Below, piece by piece: positions 19,553-28,183 of a stretch of 64,000 nucleotides of DNA; position 1 is the first letter of the stretch, and the number at the start of each line of letters is the position of its first letter. The notes under the pieces are model-generated. The model ran no database searches. It saw nothing but the letters and a program-made list of their open reading frames with translations, and was not told where the DNA came from. Source of the stretch: Planctomycetota bacterium (lineage in GTDB: Bacteria > Planctomycetota > UBA1135 > GCA-002686595). A program made the position numbers and the translations under genes. The stretch lies in contig VGZD01000001.1 in assembly GCA_016872715.1 (NCBI GenBank), forward strand, positions 1-64,000. Reading direction: 5' to 3'.

Positions 19553-20881
19553 TTGTGCGCGGATTCCACTACATTAGACACGGATCTGGACAAACGGAAA
19601 GCCCCCGTGCGACATCCCCCCACATCGCTCTCGGAGCGCCGAGGCCTCTCGAGCGTGCAGGTGATCGTGGTCCTGCCGTCGGTGCTGATGCTCTCGTGGC
19701 TCGGCATCGAGGTCGGACTGGCCCTGCGCGCCGCCGCCGTGGCGCGCCACGGGGCCGACGCCGTGGCCCTGGCCGCGGCGGCGCGCTTCGACGAGGGCTT
19801 TCCCTCGGCCGTCGCGGACGCTCTGACCGCCGCCGCCGCCAGCCGCGCCCCAGCGGGGTCGCTCTCGATCTCCGTCGGCCCCGGTCCAGCCGGTGGGAGC
19901 GATCTCGAGTTTGGGCGCTGGGATCGCCGCCAGAGGGTCTTCGTGCCCGATCGGGAGGGTGGTCGGGCGGTGCGCTCGACCGTGCGCTTCGCCGCCGACC
20001 ACCCCAATGGCGCTCCCGGGCTGGTCCTGCCGGCCTTCTTCCCCGGCGTGGCCGTGGAGATCGAGCGCCAGAGCGTGGCCGTGTTCGTGCCCCCCAAGCA
20101 CCTCGTGTCGGCGCTCGTGCTCGAGAGCGGGCGCACGGCGCTCGAGATCGAGCGCGCGGCGCGACTGCGCACCCGCGGAACGGTGCTGGTCGCCTCGAAC
20201 GATGCCTCGGCTGTGCGCGTCGAGGGTGATCCGCGCGTGCTGGTGGCCGAGTTGCGCGTGGCAGGTGGCCTCGACGAGGGCAGCGAGGAGCGGATCGACT
20301 CCGACGTCGTCGTGGGTGTCGCGATCCCCGCCGACCCCTACGCCTCGACCGCTCTGCCGCCGCTCGATCCGACTCCGGCCGAGCCCATCGAACACGACCA
20401 CCTCGGCACGACCTTCGTGTACCCCGGCGTGCACTCCGCGCTCACCGCCACCGGCGGCCGCGTCGTGCTGCTCACCGGAGTGCACCAGTTCGATGGCCCG
20501 ATCTCGCTCGCGGGCGCGGCGACGCTCGAGCTGCAGAACGCGACCCTGCGCCTGGGTCCGCTGGGTCGCCTGTTGCTCTCGGATCGAGCGGAGGTGGAGG
20601 GTGGAGGGTCGAACGAGATCCCCGGCTGGGAGGATTTCTGGATCCTCCAAGAGTCCGGCGGCCGCAGTTGGAACCTCGCGGATTCCGCCCGGATCGACGT
20701 CAAGGGCCACGCTTGGGCGCCGACGACACGCATCGAGCTCGAAGGCAGCGCCCGCATGGACACGGGCACGCTCGTCGCCGGTACCGTGCGCGCGCGCGGC
20801 GACTCCGTGTTGCGGCTGCGCGAGAGCATCGAGAGGCTCGAAGCCACTCCCGTGCCCGGGCGCGCGAAGCTCGTGCGCTGA
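19553..20881 (+). CDS. TadG/TadE-like protein with C-terminal beta-repeat domain
   Basis: GLSSVQVIVVLPSVLMLSWLGIEVGLALRAAAVARHGADAVALAAAA; divergent from tadV; C-terminal repeats GTLVAGTVRARGDSVLRL. GTG near 19607 is an alternative start. Confidence 0.7.
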   Translation: MCADSTTLDTDLDKRKAPVRHPPTSLSERRGLSSVQVIVVLPSVLMLSWLGIEVGLALRAAAVARHGADAVALAAAARFDEGFPSAVADALTAAAASRAPAGSLSISVGPGPAGGSDLEFGRWDRRQRVFVPDREGGRAVRSTVRFAADHPNGAPGLVLPAFFPGVAVEIERQSVAVFVPPKHLVSALVLESGRTALEIERAARLRTRGTVLVASNDASAVRVEGDPRVLVAELRVAGGLDEGSEERIDSDVVVGVAIPADPYASTALPPLDPTPAEPIEHDHLGTTFVYPGVHSALTATGGRVVLLTGVHQFDGPISLAGAATLELQNATLRLGPLGRLLLSDRAEVEGGGSNEIPGWEDFWILQESGGRSWNLADSARIDVKGHAWAPTTRIELEGSARMDTGTLVAGTVRARGDSVLRLRESIERLEATPVPGRAKLVR

Positions 20882-20896
20882 AGGCCGCGGCGCTCG

Positions 20897-22591
20897 CTAC
20901 TTGCCGGGCGGCGGTGGGTCGTCGCGCTTGTGGCCGACCGCGAAGCTCTGGCCCTGCCCGATGGTGGCGAGTTCCTTGAGCAGCGTCATGTTGGCCTCGC
21001 CGAGGCCGACGCAGTGGATGCGGATGCGCCGAAAGGCGTTCATGCGGCGCACGTCGTCGACGATCCAGGGGCAATTGGGGTCGCCGGAAAAGATGAAGGG
21101 ACCGGGGTAATTGAGGTTGGGCGCGCGCTCGGCCTTGACCTTGTATTCCTGATCGACGACCACCTCGCCCTCGCCGTAGTCCTTGTCGTTGACGGTGAAG
21201 TCATCGACCGAGGGCGTGCCGTCGGAGAGCATCAAGATCGTGTCGCAGCCCTCCGTCAGCGCGGCGCCATCGACGTAGGCCTCGGTCTGGGCGAAGCCGC
21301 TTTTCGTGAGCGCGAAGGCGAGCTTCAGGCCTGAGTGCATGTTGGTCTCGCCCTTCAGCTTGCCGTCGAGCGCCGTGCGCGAGTCGCTCGGTCCGGGCAC
21401 GATCGCGTCGAGCTCGTCCATGACCTTGTCGATGTTGGCGCGCGTGGCCTTGATCATCCCCGGACACGACTCGAGCGTGCCGGCCTGCGAGCCAAACCAC
21501 ACGATGCAGAACTGCTTGTCCGGCGTGAGGCGCGAGAGCGACACGCGCAGGTTCTCGCGCGCGAGGTCCCAACGCGTGTCGATGCGGTGCCACGGAATGT
21601 CACTCTCGTCGAGAATCGCGCCCTTCTTCTTCTTCTCCTTCGGGCCGGAGAGCGGGCCGGAGGGCTTGGCCGCCGGTTCGATCTTCTTGCACATCGAGTC
21701 GGACATGTCGACCACGTAGCACAGGCGCTCGCCATCGGTCTCGATGCCGAAGAAACGCGGCGCGGCGGACGAGGGGCTGGTCGTCCCGCGCTTCACTTCG
21801 CCGCGCGCGAGCAACTCGAGCCACGCCTCTGGATTCACGTACAGCTGGTTCGACTTGAGAATGACCTGCAAGTGCCGCGCGACTTGCACCTTGGCGGTGT
21901 GCGAGAGTCCGATCTCGTCGGCGAGCAGGCCGATGTACGCCGTGAGCGCTGCGCGATAGAGCTCGTCGTTCACGCGGCCCTTGTTGGCGAACAGCGCGCC
22001 GCTCATGGCTCCGAGAATGGCCATGCGCTCCGCGTCTTTCTTCGGAAAGGCCGCGCAATTGGGCACTATGAACGCCTTGAGGTCGGGATTGCGCGTCGCT
22101 CCGAGTCCGGCGATCGCCGCCGCGCGCAGCAGCGTGTTCTTCTCGCCCGTGGCGATCGCGAGCACCTCGGCCGCGTCGCCGCGATCGGCCTGAATCTTCA
22201 GCGCCTGCACCCACAGCCAAGTGTCGCCGGGCTTGCGATTCGCCGTGCGCAGCGCCTTGAGCGCGTCGACGAACTCGGCCCGATCGAAGTTGCGCCCGAA
22301 CAGCGTCGCGAGCATGTAGCGTGTGTACTCGGGGAAGCGGCCGGGGTCCTTGGTGTCGGCGTAGTCCTTGGCGAGGATCGCGAGCGCTTCGGGCTTGCGC
22401 GTTCTGGCGAGCTTCTCGCGCCCATCGGTGTGGAAATGCAGCGGCAGGCGCTTGATCGTCTCGTTGTAGCGCTCGAGGGCCTTCTCGAAGGGATCCGCGC
22501 TCTGAGCGAACGCGAGCGGCGCGAAGACCAGCGCGGCGAGCAGCGCGCGAGCTAGCGAACGGGCGAGTTCGGCAGGTCCGATCATGCGCAT
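20897..22591 (-). CDS. Secreted von Willebrand factor A domain protein
   Basis: Signal peptide, CYVVDMSDSM (MIDAS DxSxS-like variant), TNMHSGLKLAFAL, TILMLSDGTPSVDD. Confidence 0.85.
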   Translation of the reverse strand: MRMIGPAELARSLARALLAALVFAPLAFAQSADPFEKALERYNETIKRLPLHFHTDGREKLARTRKPEALAILAKDYADTKDPGRFPEYTRYMLATLFGRNFDRAEFVDALKALRTANRKPGDTWLWVQALKIQADRGDAAEVLAIATGEKNTLLRAAAIAGLGATRNPDLKAFIVPNCAAFPKKDAERMAILGAMSGALFANKGRVNDELYRAALTAYIGLLADEIGLSHTAKVQVARHLQVILKSNQLYVNPEAWLELLARGEVKRGTTSPSSAAPRFFGIETDGERLCYVVDMSDSMCKKIEPAAKPSGPLSGPKEKKKKGAILDESDIPWHRIDTRWDLARENLRVSLSRLTPDKQFCIVWFGSQAGTLESCPGMIKATRANIDKVMDELDAIVPGPSDSRTALDGKLKGETNMHSGLKLAFALTKSGFAQTEAYVDGAALTEGCDTILMLSDGTPSVDDFTVNDKDYGEGEVVVDQEYKVKAERAPNLNYPGPFIFSGDPNCPWIVDDVRRMNAFRRIRIHCVGLGEANMTLLKELATIGQGQSFAVGHKRDDPPPPGK

Positions 22592-22704
22592 GGGGAACTC
22601 TCGGCGTGGCGGGGCGGGTCCAGCCTACGTGGCACCGGCGCCGCGGTGCGCGCCGGGATCGGTTTTTCACCCCTGCAGCCATGCTCCCGTGGACCGCGCA
22701 CGCA

Positions 22705-22773
22705 TCCCCGAGCATCGGTCAGGGTCCGCCGAGGGCCGTCCCCGAGCATCGGTCAGGGTCCGCCGAGGGCCGT
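22705..22773. repeat. Perfect 34-bp tandem duplication
   Basis: ccccgagcatcggtcagggtccgccgagggccgt occurs at 22706-22739 and 22740-22773. Confidence 0.95.
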
Positions 22774-22804
22774 TTCCGCTCCCCGACGACCCGCGCGGGC
22801 TCGC

Positions 22805-22836
22805 GGGGAGGGCTCGCGGGGGGGCTTGCGGGGGGG
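22805..22836 (+). promoter_or_regulatory. Potential G-quadruplex motif
   Basis: GGGG-A-GGG-CTCGC-GGGGGGG-CTTGC-GGGGGGG, about 95 nt upstream of the DUF350 start. Confidence 0.5.
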
Positions 22837-22930
22837 CTTGCGCGAAGCGAGGTGTGGTTTCCATCATCTTCGCCCCCGAACTGCAACCCAGCGCTCCTCG
22901 CGGGGCGCGCAATCACCTGCCCACACAACC

Positions 22931-23515
22931 ATGTTCACCCCCGCTCTCGCTCTGATCGCTCAGGATGCCGCCGTTGCCTCGAAGGACACCCTCGGTGGCG
23001 CCTTCGTCGCACTCGCTCTCGGTGCGCTGCAGCTGATCGTCTCGCTCTCGATCTTCACCTTCTCGATCAACCAAGGCCTCAGCGTCGTGTCGCGCATGAT
23101 CGACGGCATCGACATCTGGGGCGAAATCAAGCGCAAGAACATGGCCGTGGCGCTGCTCGCCGCCGGCGCCGTCGTCGCCTACACCAACGTCGTCGCGGGC
23201 GGCGTCGAGAGCATGACGGACGGCCTGACGACCCTCGTCAAGGGCCAGCTCTCCGACGGCATCGGCGCCCTCGTCGGCGGCGTCGTCAACCTGTTCGTCG
23301 CGATCATGGTCGCCGGCATCGCCGTCACCTGGACCTTCAAGGCCATGGACAAGTTCACCAAGGACATCGACGAGAAGGCCGAGTTCCGCGCCGGCAACGT
23401 CGCCATCGGCATCCTCTACGCCGGCATCCTCGTCGGCGCCTCGGAGCTGATCGCCTCGGGCGTGTCGGGCGTGAGCTCGGGCATCACCGGGCTCGTCAGC
23501 GCGCTGATCGGCTGA
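22931..23515 (+). CDS. DUF350-like integral membrane protein
   Basis: MFTPALALIAQDAAVASKDTLGGAFVALALGALQLIVSLSIFTFSINQGLSVVSRMIDGIDIWGEIKRKNMAVALLAAG; paired helices. Confidence 0.8.
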   Translation: MFTPALALIAQDAAVASKDTLGGAFVALALGALQLIVSLSIFTFSINQGLSVVSRMIDGIDIWGEIKRKNMAVALLAAGAVVAYTNVVAGGVESMTDGLTTLVKGQLSDGIGALVGGVVNLFVAIMVAGIAVTWTFKAMDKFTKDIDEKAEFRAGNVAIGILYAGILVGASELIASGVSGVSSGITGLVSALIG

Positions 23516-23544
23516 GTTCTCCGCCCACGGCACGATTTCACGAC

Positions 23545-23579
23545 GCGGGGCGCGGTCGCCAAGGGCGGCCGCGCCCCGC
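23545..23579. terminator. Hairpin terminator after DUF350 gene
   Basis: GCGGGGCGCGGTCGCC / GGCGGCCGCGCCCCGC 16-bp arms (one non-Watson-Crick pair), 3-nt loop. Confidence 0.65.
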
Positions 23580-23607
23580 GCGCGTTGCACTCCGACGGAC
23601 TGGGGCT

Positions 23608-23652
23608 ACGACGCGTTCAAACACGACGCGTTCAAACACGACGCGTTCAAAC
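23608..23652. repeat. 15-bp tandem repeat x3
   Basis: acgacgcgttcaaac x3, immediately 3' of the glycosyltransferase stop. Confidence 0.95.
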
Positions 23653-23661
23653 GCGCCGCGA

Positions 23662-25029
23662 TCAAGCGCGACGCGCGGCGATGATCTCGGCGTAGTGCCC
23701 GAGCAGGCCTGCGACGTCGTCGGCGACCGTGCGCACCGCGCGGCGCGGCTCGAGCGCCTTCCACAGGTCGGGCTCGTCGAGAAAACGCCGCAGCGCGCGG
23801 GCTAGGTCCTCGGCATCGTCGGCTCGGAAGCCGACGGCGTTGCCAAAGCGTTGCGCCAGCTCGCGCATGCCGCCGTGGTCGGAGAGCACGACGGGCAGGC
23901 GCGCCATGACCGACTCGTGCACGGTGAGCGGCGCGTTCTCCCACCAGCGGCTGGGAACGACGAGCACGTCGAGCGACCCGAGGATTTCGGCGATGCGGCG
24001 ATTGTCGAAGCGCCCGTGGAACTTGACGCCCGGATGCGAGTTGGAGGCCTTCAGCGCGGCCACGTAGCCATCAGTCTTCTCGCCCGTGCCCGCGCCGTGC
24101 AGCTCCAGCGTCGCCGCCTCATGGGGAAGCGACTGGAACGCGCGCACGAGCAAGTCGGGGCCCTTCGTGGGCATGAGCGTGCCGACGAAGCCGAAGCGCA
24201 CGGGGCGCGCGGCGGGATCGCGCTCGACGCGCGGCGGCAGCGCGCCAAACGGCGCGTCGTCCATGCCGTATTCGGAGAAGTGCAGCGCCTCGGCGGGCAC
24301 GCCCTGCTCGACCATGCGCTCCATCAGGAAGCGCGAGGGCGCGAGGATGCGATCGGCGCGCAGCATCGCGCGGAGCATGTACTCGTTGCGGCGCAGGATG
24401 GGGGAGCGGAACGCCTCGTCGCCGACGTAGCGCAGCGCGCGCAGCGGAAAGCGCAGGCTGCGCGTCGCGAGTCCCTCGCCCGCGGTCTCCGCCGTGCGGC
24501 CGCGCGCGTAGTGCGTCAGCCACTTGCGCGCCCACGCGAGACGCCACGTGCCGATGCACGCTGCGCAGCGCCACGGCTCGACCTTCTCGCACAGGTGATG
24601 GCGCGGCGTGAGGCGCTGCCCGCGCGGACAGTGGAACCAGAAGTCGTGCAGCGTGAAGAGCGTCGGCACGCGGGCATCGGCGAGCACGTCGAAGATGCCC
24701 GTCGAGAGGCCGACGGTGTGCTGCACGTGCGCGACGTCCCAAGCGTGCTCGCGCAAGAAGCGCGCGAACACCTCATCGACGAGTGGATTCGTGTAGGTCA
24801 CGCGCAGCCGGTGCGGCGAACCCGGCACGAGGTTGAGGCGCGTGACCTGCACGCCGTCGACCACCTCGTTCACGAGCCCGAGATTCGGCTCTCCCTTCCG
24901 AAAGCCCGGCACGAATACGCGCACGTCGTGCCCCTGTCGCACCAGCTCGCGCGACACGCTCCACGTGTAGACCTCCGCCCCGGCCATCTGGTCGGGCGGA
25001 AATCCGTGGGCCACTTGCAGGATGCGCAT
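23662..25029 (-). CDS. Glycosyltransferase family 4 protein
   Basis: MRILQVAHGFPPDQMAGAEVYTWSVSRELVRQGHDVRVFVPG; RFGFVGTLMPTKGPDLLVRAF; LDVLVVPSRWWENAPLTVHESVMARLPVVLSDHGGM. Confidence 0.93.
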   Translation of the reverse strand: MRILQVAHGFPPDQMAGAEVYTWSVSRELVRQGHDVRVFVPGFRKGEPNLGLVNEVVDGVQVTRLNLVPGSPHRLRVTYTNPLVDEVFARFLREHAWDVAHVQHTVGLSTGIFDVLADARVPTLFTLHDFWFHCPRGQRLTPRHHLCEKVEPWRCAACIGTWRLAWARKWLTHYARGRTAETAGEGLATRSLRFPLRALRYVGDEAFRSPILRRNEYMLRAMLRADRILAPSRFLMERMVEQGVPAEALHFSEYGMDDAPFGALPPRVERDPAARPVRFGFVGTLMPTKGPDLLVRAFQSLPHEAATLELHGAGTGEKTDGYVAALKASNSHPGVKFHGRFDNRRIAEILGSLDVLVVPSRWWENAPLTVHESVMARLPVVLSDHGGMRELAQRFGNAVGFRADDAEDLARALRRFLDEPDLWKALEPRRAVRTVADDVAGLLGHYAEIIAARRA

Positions 25030-25173
25030 CGACGTCGCTCGCGATTGGGGCGGCCATGCTAGCCCTGAGAGCGGGCGATGTCCCGAGCGCAAAGCTCGAG
25101 TGCTTCAGTCGCGTCGAGGCACAGCCGATCCACCGCCCGCGCGCGTGCTCGCGCTCGTCGATAGGATTTCGGC

Positions 25174-26385
25174 ATGCGTCGGTACTACTTGGCGTTCGCG
25201 CTGCTCGCTCTCGTCCTCGCGCTCCTCGTGTGGTGGCCGCGAGCACCGAGCGAGAGTGATCGAGGAGGGGATCCCGTGGTCGAGGCCAACGCGGATGAGG
25301 GGGCCTTGATTCGTTCGGAGCGGGAGGAAGCGCCGACCACCGTCGGCGCCGAGGCGAGCGTCGACTTTCCTCCGCTCGCGCTCGCGCAGGCCCTGCGCGC
25401 GCTCGCGTTGCGGCGACCCGACGCGCTCGACTTCGCTCGCGCGGAGCTCGATCTCGAGCTCGCGCAGAGCCTGAAGCAGCTCGTGCGCGAGCGCCACGCG
25501 ACCGCGGCGGAGCTCGTGTCCGCTCTCGAGGCGTTCGAACCCGAGGATCCAGCCCGGGCCGCCTGCGTGCTCGCGCTCGCATGGGCGGAGGGAGACTCGT
25601 CCGCTGCGATCGAGCGACTTGCGTTCGAGGCCGCGGCGCACGGCACGAACTCCGTGGGCGCCGAGCAATGCGCGCTTGCGGCCGTGCGCGCGCTCGCCTT
25701 CGCGGGCGCGCGAGAGTCGCTCGCGACCCTCGTTGCGAATGAAATCGCGCCGGGCGGCGAGCTCGACGTCGGCCTGCGCTCCGTGCGCGTGTGGCTCGCG
25801 CTGCGCGAGCTGTCGCGCGTGAGCGACGTGCTCGCAGAAACCCTGCTCGGGGCGAACGGACGCGAGCTTCCGCGGCGCGTCTCCGAGGAAGCGTGGGCCG
25901 CGGCCGCGCGTTCGGAAAACGCGACGTGGATCGATGCACTCTGGCGCGCGATCGACGCGGGCGACGAGGCCGCGCTCGAGGGACTCGCCTACGTGCGCGA
26001 GCGCAGCCTCGAGCCCGCGCTCCTAGACCTGCACGCGCGCTCCGCGGGCTGGACCTTGCTCGCAGCGCAGAAATCGCTCGCGAGCCTCGCCACGGACGCG
26101 AGCCTCGGCGCGCTCGAGGCGGATCTGTCGCTCGCGGTGCGACGCGACGGAGCGCTCGAAGCGCTGCGGGCCTGGCGCGCGGACCCCGAGCGCATTCCCG
26201 ACGCCGCGTCGCTCGAGGCGCTGCTCGACCTGCACGAGCGTCTTGCGAACGACGCGGACGCTCGCTCGGCGCTCGGGATCGCCTTCGCGCGCGAAGCCGG
26301 CTTGCTCGGACTGCGCGCACAGGCGCGAGCGGATGACGCGGCGATCGCCGCGCTGCTCAAGGCTGCAGCGTCTGTCCGGGATTGA
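25174..26385 (+). CDS. Membrane-anchored hypothetical protein
   Basis: N-terminal transmembrane helix MRRYYLAFALLALVLALLVWW; Ala/Leu/Glu-rich helical remainder; strong codon bias in this frame. Confidence 0.6.
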   Translation: MRRYYLAFALLALVLALLVWWPRAPSESDRGGDPVVEANADEGALIRSEREEAPTTVGAEASVDFPPLALAQALRALALRRPDALDFARAELDLELAQSLKQLVRERHATAAELVSALEAFEPEDPARAACVLALAWAEGDSSAAIERLAFEAAAHGTNSVGAEQCALAAVRALAFAGARESLATLVANEIAPGGELDVGLRSVRVWLALRELSRVSDVLAETLLGANGRELPRRVSEEAWAAAARSENATWIDALWRAIDAGDEAALEGLAYVRERSLEPALLDLHARSAGWTLLAAQKSLASLATDASLGALEADLSLAVRRDGALEALRAWRADPERIPDAASLEALLDLHERLANDADARSALGIAFAREAGLLGLRAQARADDAAIAALLKAAASVRD

Positions 26386-28096
26386 GCTTCCCGCGCGAGT
26401 GCGCCGACGGCGCTTGCCAAGTGAAGTCCGAGGAGTCGTTGCCGACGCCCGTCAACCGCAGCGAGACGCTCGAAGACTCCGTGCCGACCTCGCTCACGCC
26501 GATGTTGATCGACGCGCGCCCCGCTGCGAGCCCGTTCGTGGCCGTGAACGTGCCCTCGTAACTCAGGAACTGTCGCACCGTGTTGGTCGCATCGACGAGC
26601 GCGACGCCATCGGGTGCGCCGTTCTGGAGTCCGGAGAATGCAAACCACAGCACGCCGAAGCCGTTCTGCAGGTTGCGAATCGTGCCGCTCAGGTTGATGG
26701 TCGCGTAGCTCGTCCCCGTGCTTCCGTCGTAGCCCACGAGCTTCCAGCCCGCGAGCGACGTGTTCGCAGGCCCCGCGATCTCGACGCCCTCGTTCTTGTC
26801 GGTGCCGGAATTGTCGTAGTGCAGTTCGTTGATCCACACGAGCGCGCCCGTCGGCGGCGGCGGCGGCGGCGGAGTGATGGTCGCGGAGACGGATCCACTC
26901 TGCGCGCTCGTGTTGCCGGTCGTGTCCTTGGCCGACACCCTGTAGTAGTAGGTCGTTCCGACGGCGGCGCTCGCGTCCGAGTACGCGCTCGCGGCGAGGA
27001 GCGCGGTGTTGAGGCGCGTGTAGGTTCCAGCGCTCGCGGTGGCGCGGAAGACGTCGTAACCGGCGAGATCGGCCTCGGTGTTGTCCGCCCAGTCGAGCGC
27101 GATCGAGTTGGCCCCCGCCGTCGCGGCGAGCGCCGACGGCACGGCGGGCGGGGTCGTGTCGCCGCCGCCACCGGGAGCGCACTGACCGCCGAACACACAC
27201 GCGGCCCACTCGGGGTGGTCGATGAACGGGTTGCGATTGCCTTGGTATTGGAACACCGCGTTGTTGCGCGCGACTTCCTTGGCATCTACGGGGTCCTGCG
27301 CATGCCACTGCAGCACGACGGCGAGCATGCCCATGTACGCGACGCTGACGTTGGCGCCCGTGTTCGAGCTCGCGATCAACGCCTGGTTGTCGGTCAGCAC
27401 GAGGTTGGGCTCGGCCGCGCCGGTCACGCCGTGGGTCCCACCCTCGTAGCGCACGTCGAGATACAGCAGCGCGCGCGCGACATCGCCGCGTCGATCGCTC
27501 CACGTCTCCCACGTGCCCGTCGCGCCCGAGCCCGTGCGCCAGTTCGAGTTGCCTGGGTACGTGCCGGCGCCGCCGCCCACGCCATTGGTCGAGAGCGTGG
27601 TGAGCTCACTGCAGCCCGTCGGGCAGAAGCGGTAGGGGTTGTTCCCGCGCGAGCTGTTGTAGCTGTCGTTGACGAGGAACAGGTGGTGGCAGTCGGTGTA
27701 GGGATAGTTCGTCGAGCCGTCGTTCGGAAAGCCGTAGGAGCTCGGCCAGGTGTGCTCGCGGTTGTAGTTGACGTTGCCAGCGCCGACCTTGTCGTAGCTC
27801 GCGTTGAGATACACGTCGAGGATCTGGCTCGTCGCGTTCGCGTTCTGGTCCGCGAGCTCCAGCACGTTCCAAGTGTCGGTCGACGTCGCGGTGTAGGGGA
27901 TGCGCGTGTGGTCGTCGATCACCGCGTGGAGCGTGGTGCGCAGCGTCGTTGCGTTGGTCGAGTCGACGGACGCGTAGTACCCCGCGGGCGCCTGCGCGCG
28001 GGCGAAGACCGCGCCGGCGAGCAGGGCGGTCAGAACGGAGAGCGGTCGGACGGCATGGCCGTCGCGGCGGGGGCGGCATACGTAGGGCATGGTCAT
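26357..28096 (-). CDS. Secreted endonuclease I family nuclease with fibronectin type III and lamin-tail-like domains
   Basis: NYNREHTWPSSYGF, DCHHLFLVNDSYNSSRGNNPYRFC (EndA-type); FN3-like region; polyPro linker; INELHYDNSGTDKNEGVEIAGPANTSLAGWKLVGYDG lamin-tail-like. Confidence 0.87.
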   Translation of the reverse strand: MTMPYVCRPRRDGHAVRPLSVLTALLAGAVFARAQAPAGYYASVDSTNATTLRTTLHAVIDDHTRIPYTATSTDTWNVLELADQNANATSQILDVYLNASYDKVGAGNVNYNREHTWPSSYGFPNDGSTNYPYTDCHHLFLVNDSYNSSRGNNPYRFCPTGCSELTTLSTNGVGGGAGTYPGNSNWRTGSGATGTWETWSDRRGDVARALLYLDVRYEGGTHGVTGAAEPNLVLTDNQALIASSNTGANVSVAYMGMLAVVLQWHAQDPVDAKEVARNNAVFQYQGNRNPFIDHPEWAACVFGGQCAPGGGGDTTPPAVPSALAATAGANSIALDWADNTEADLAGYDVFRATASAGTYTRLNTALLAASAYSDASAAVGTTYYYRVSAKDTTGNTSAQSGSVSATITPPPPPPPTGALVWINELHYDNSGTDKNEGVEIAGPANTSLAGWKLVGYDGSTGTSYATINLSGTIRNLQNGFGVLWFAFSGLQNGAPDGVALVDATNTVRQFLSYEGTFTATNGLAAGRASINIGVSEVGTESSSVSLRLTGVGNDSSDFTWQAPSAHSRGKLNPGQTLQP

Positions 28097-28183
28097 TCCT
28101 GAGGTTGGGGCGGGGGAGACTCCCCAGATGCTCCCATGGAAGCGAGCGAACCGCTAGATGGCGGGTCTGCCGCTGCTTGCCGG

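Noticed and set aside
23608-23652. CRISPR-like repeats
   Set aside because: Direct 15-bp tandem units without spacers; same for the 11-, 12- and 13-bp arrays.
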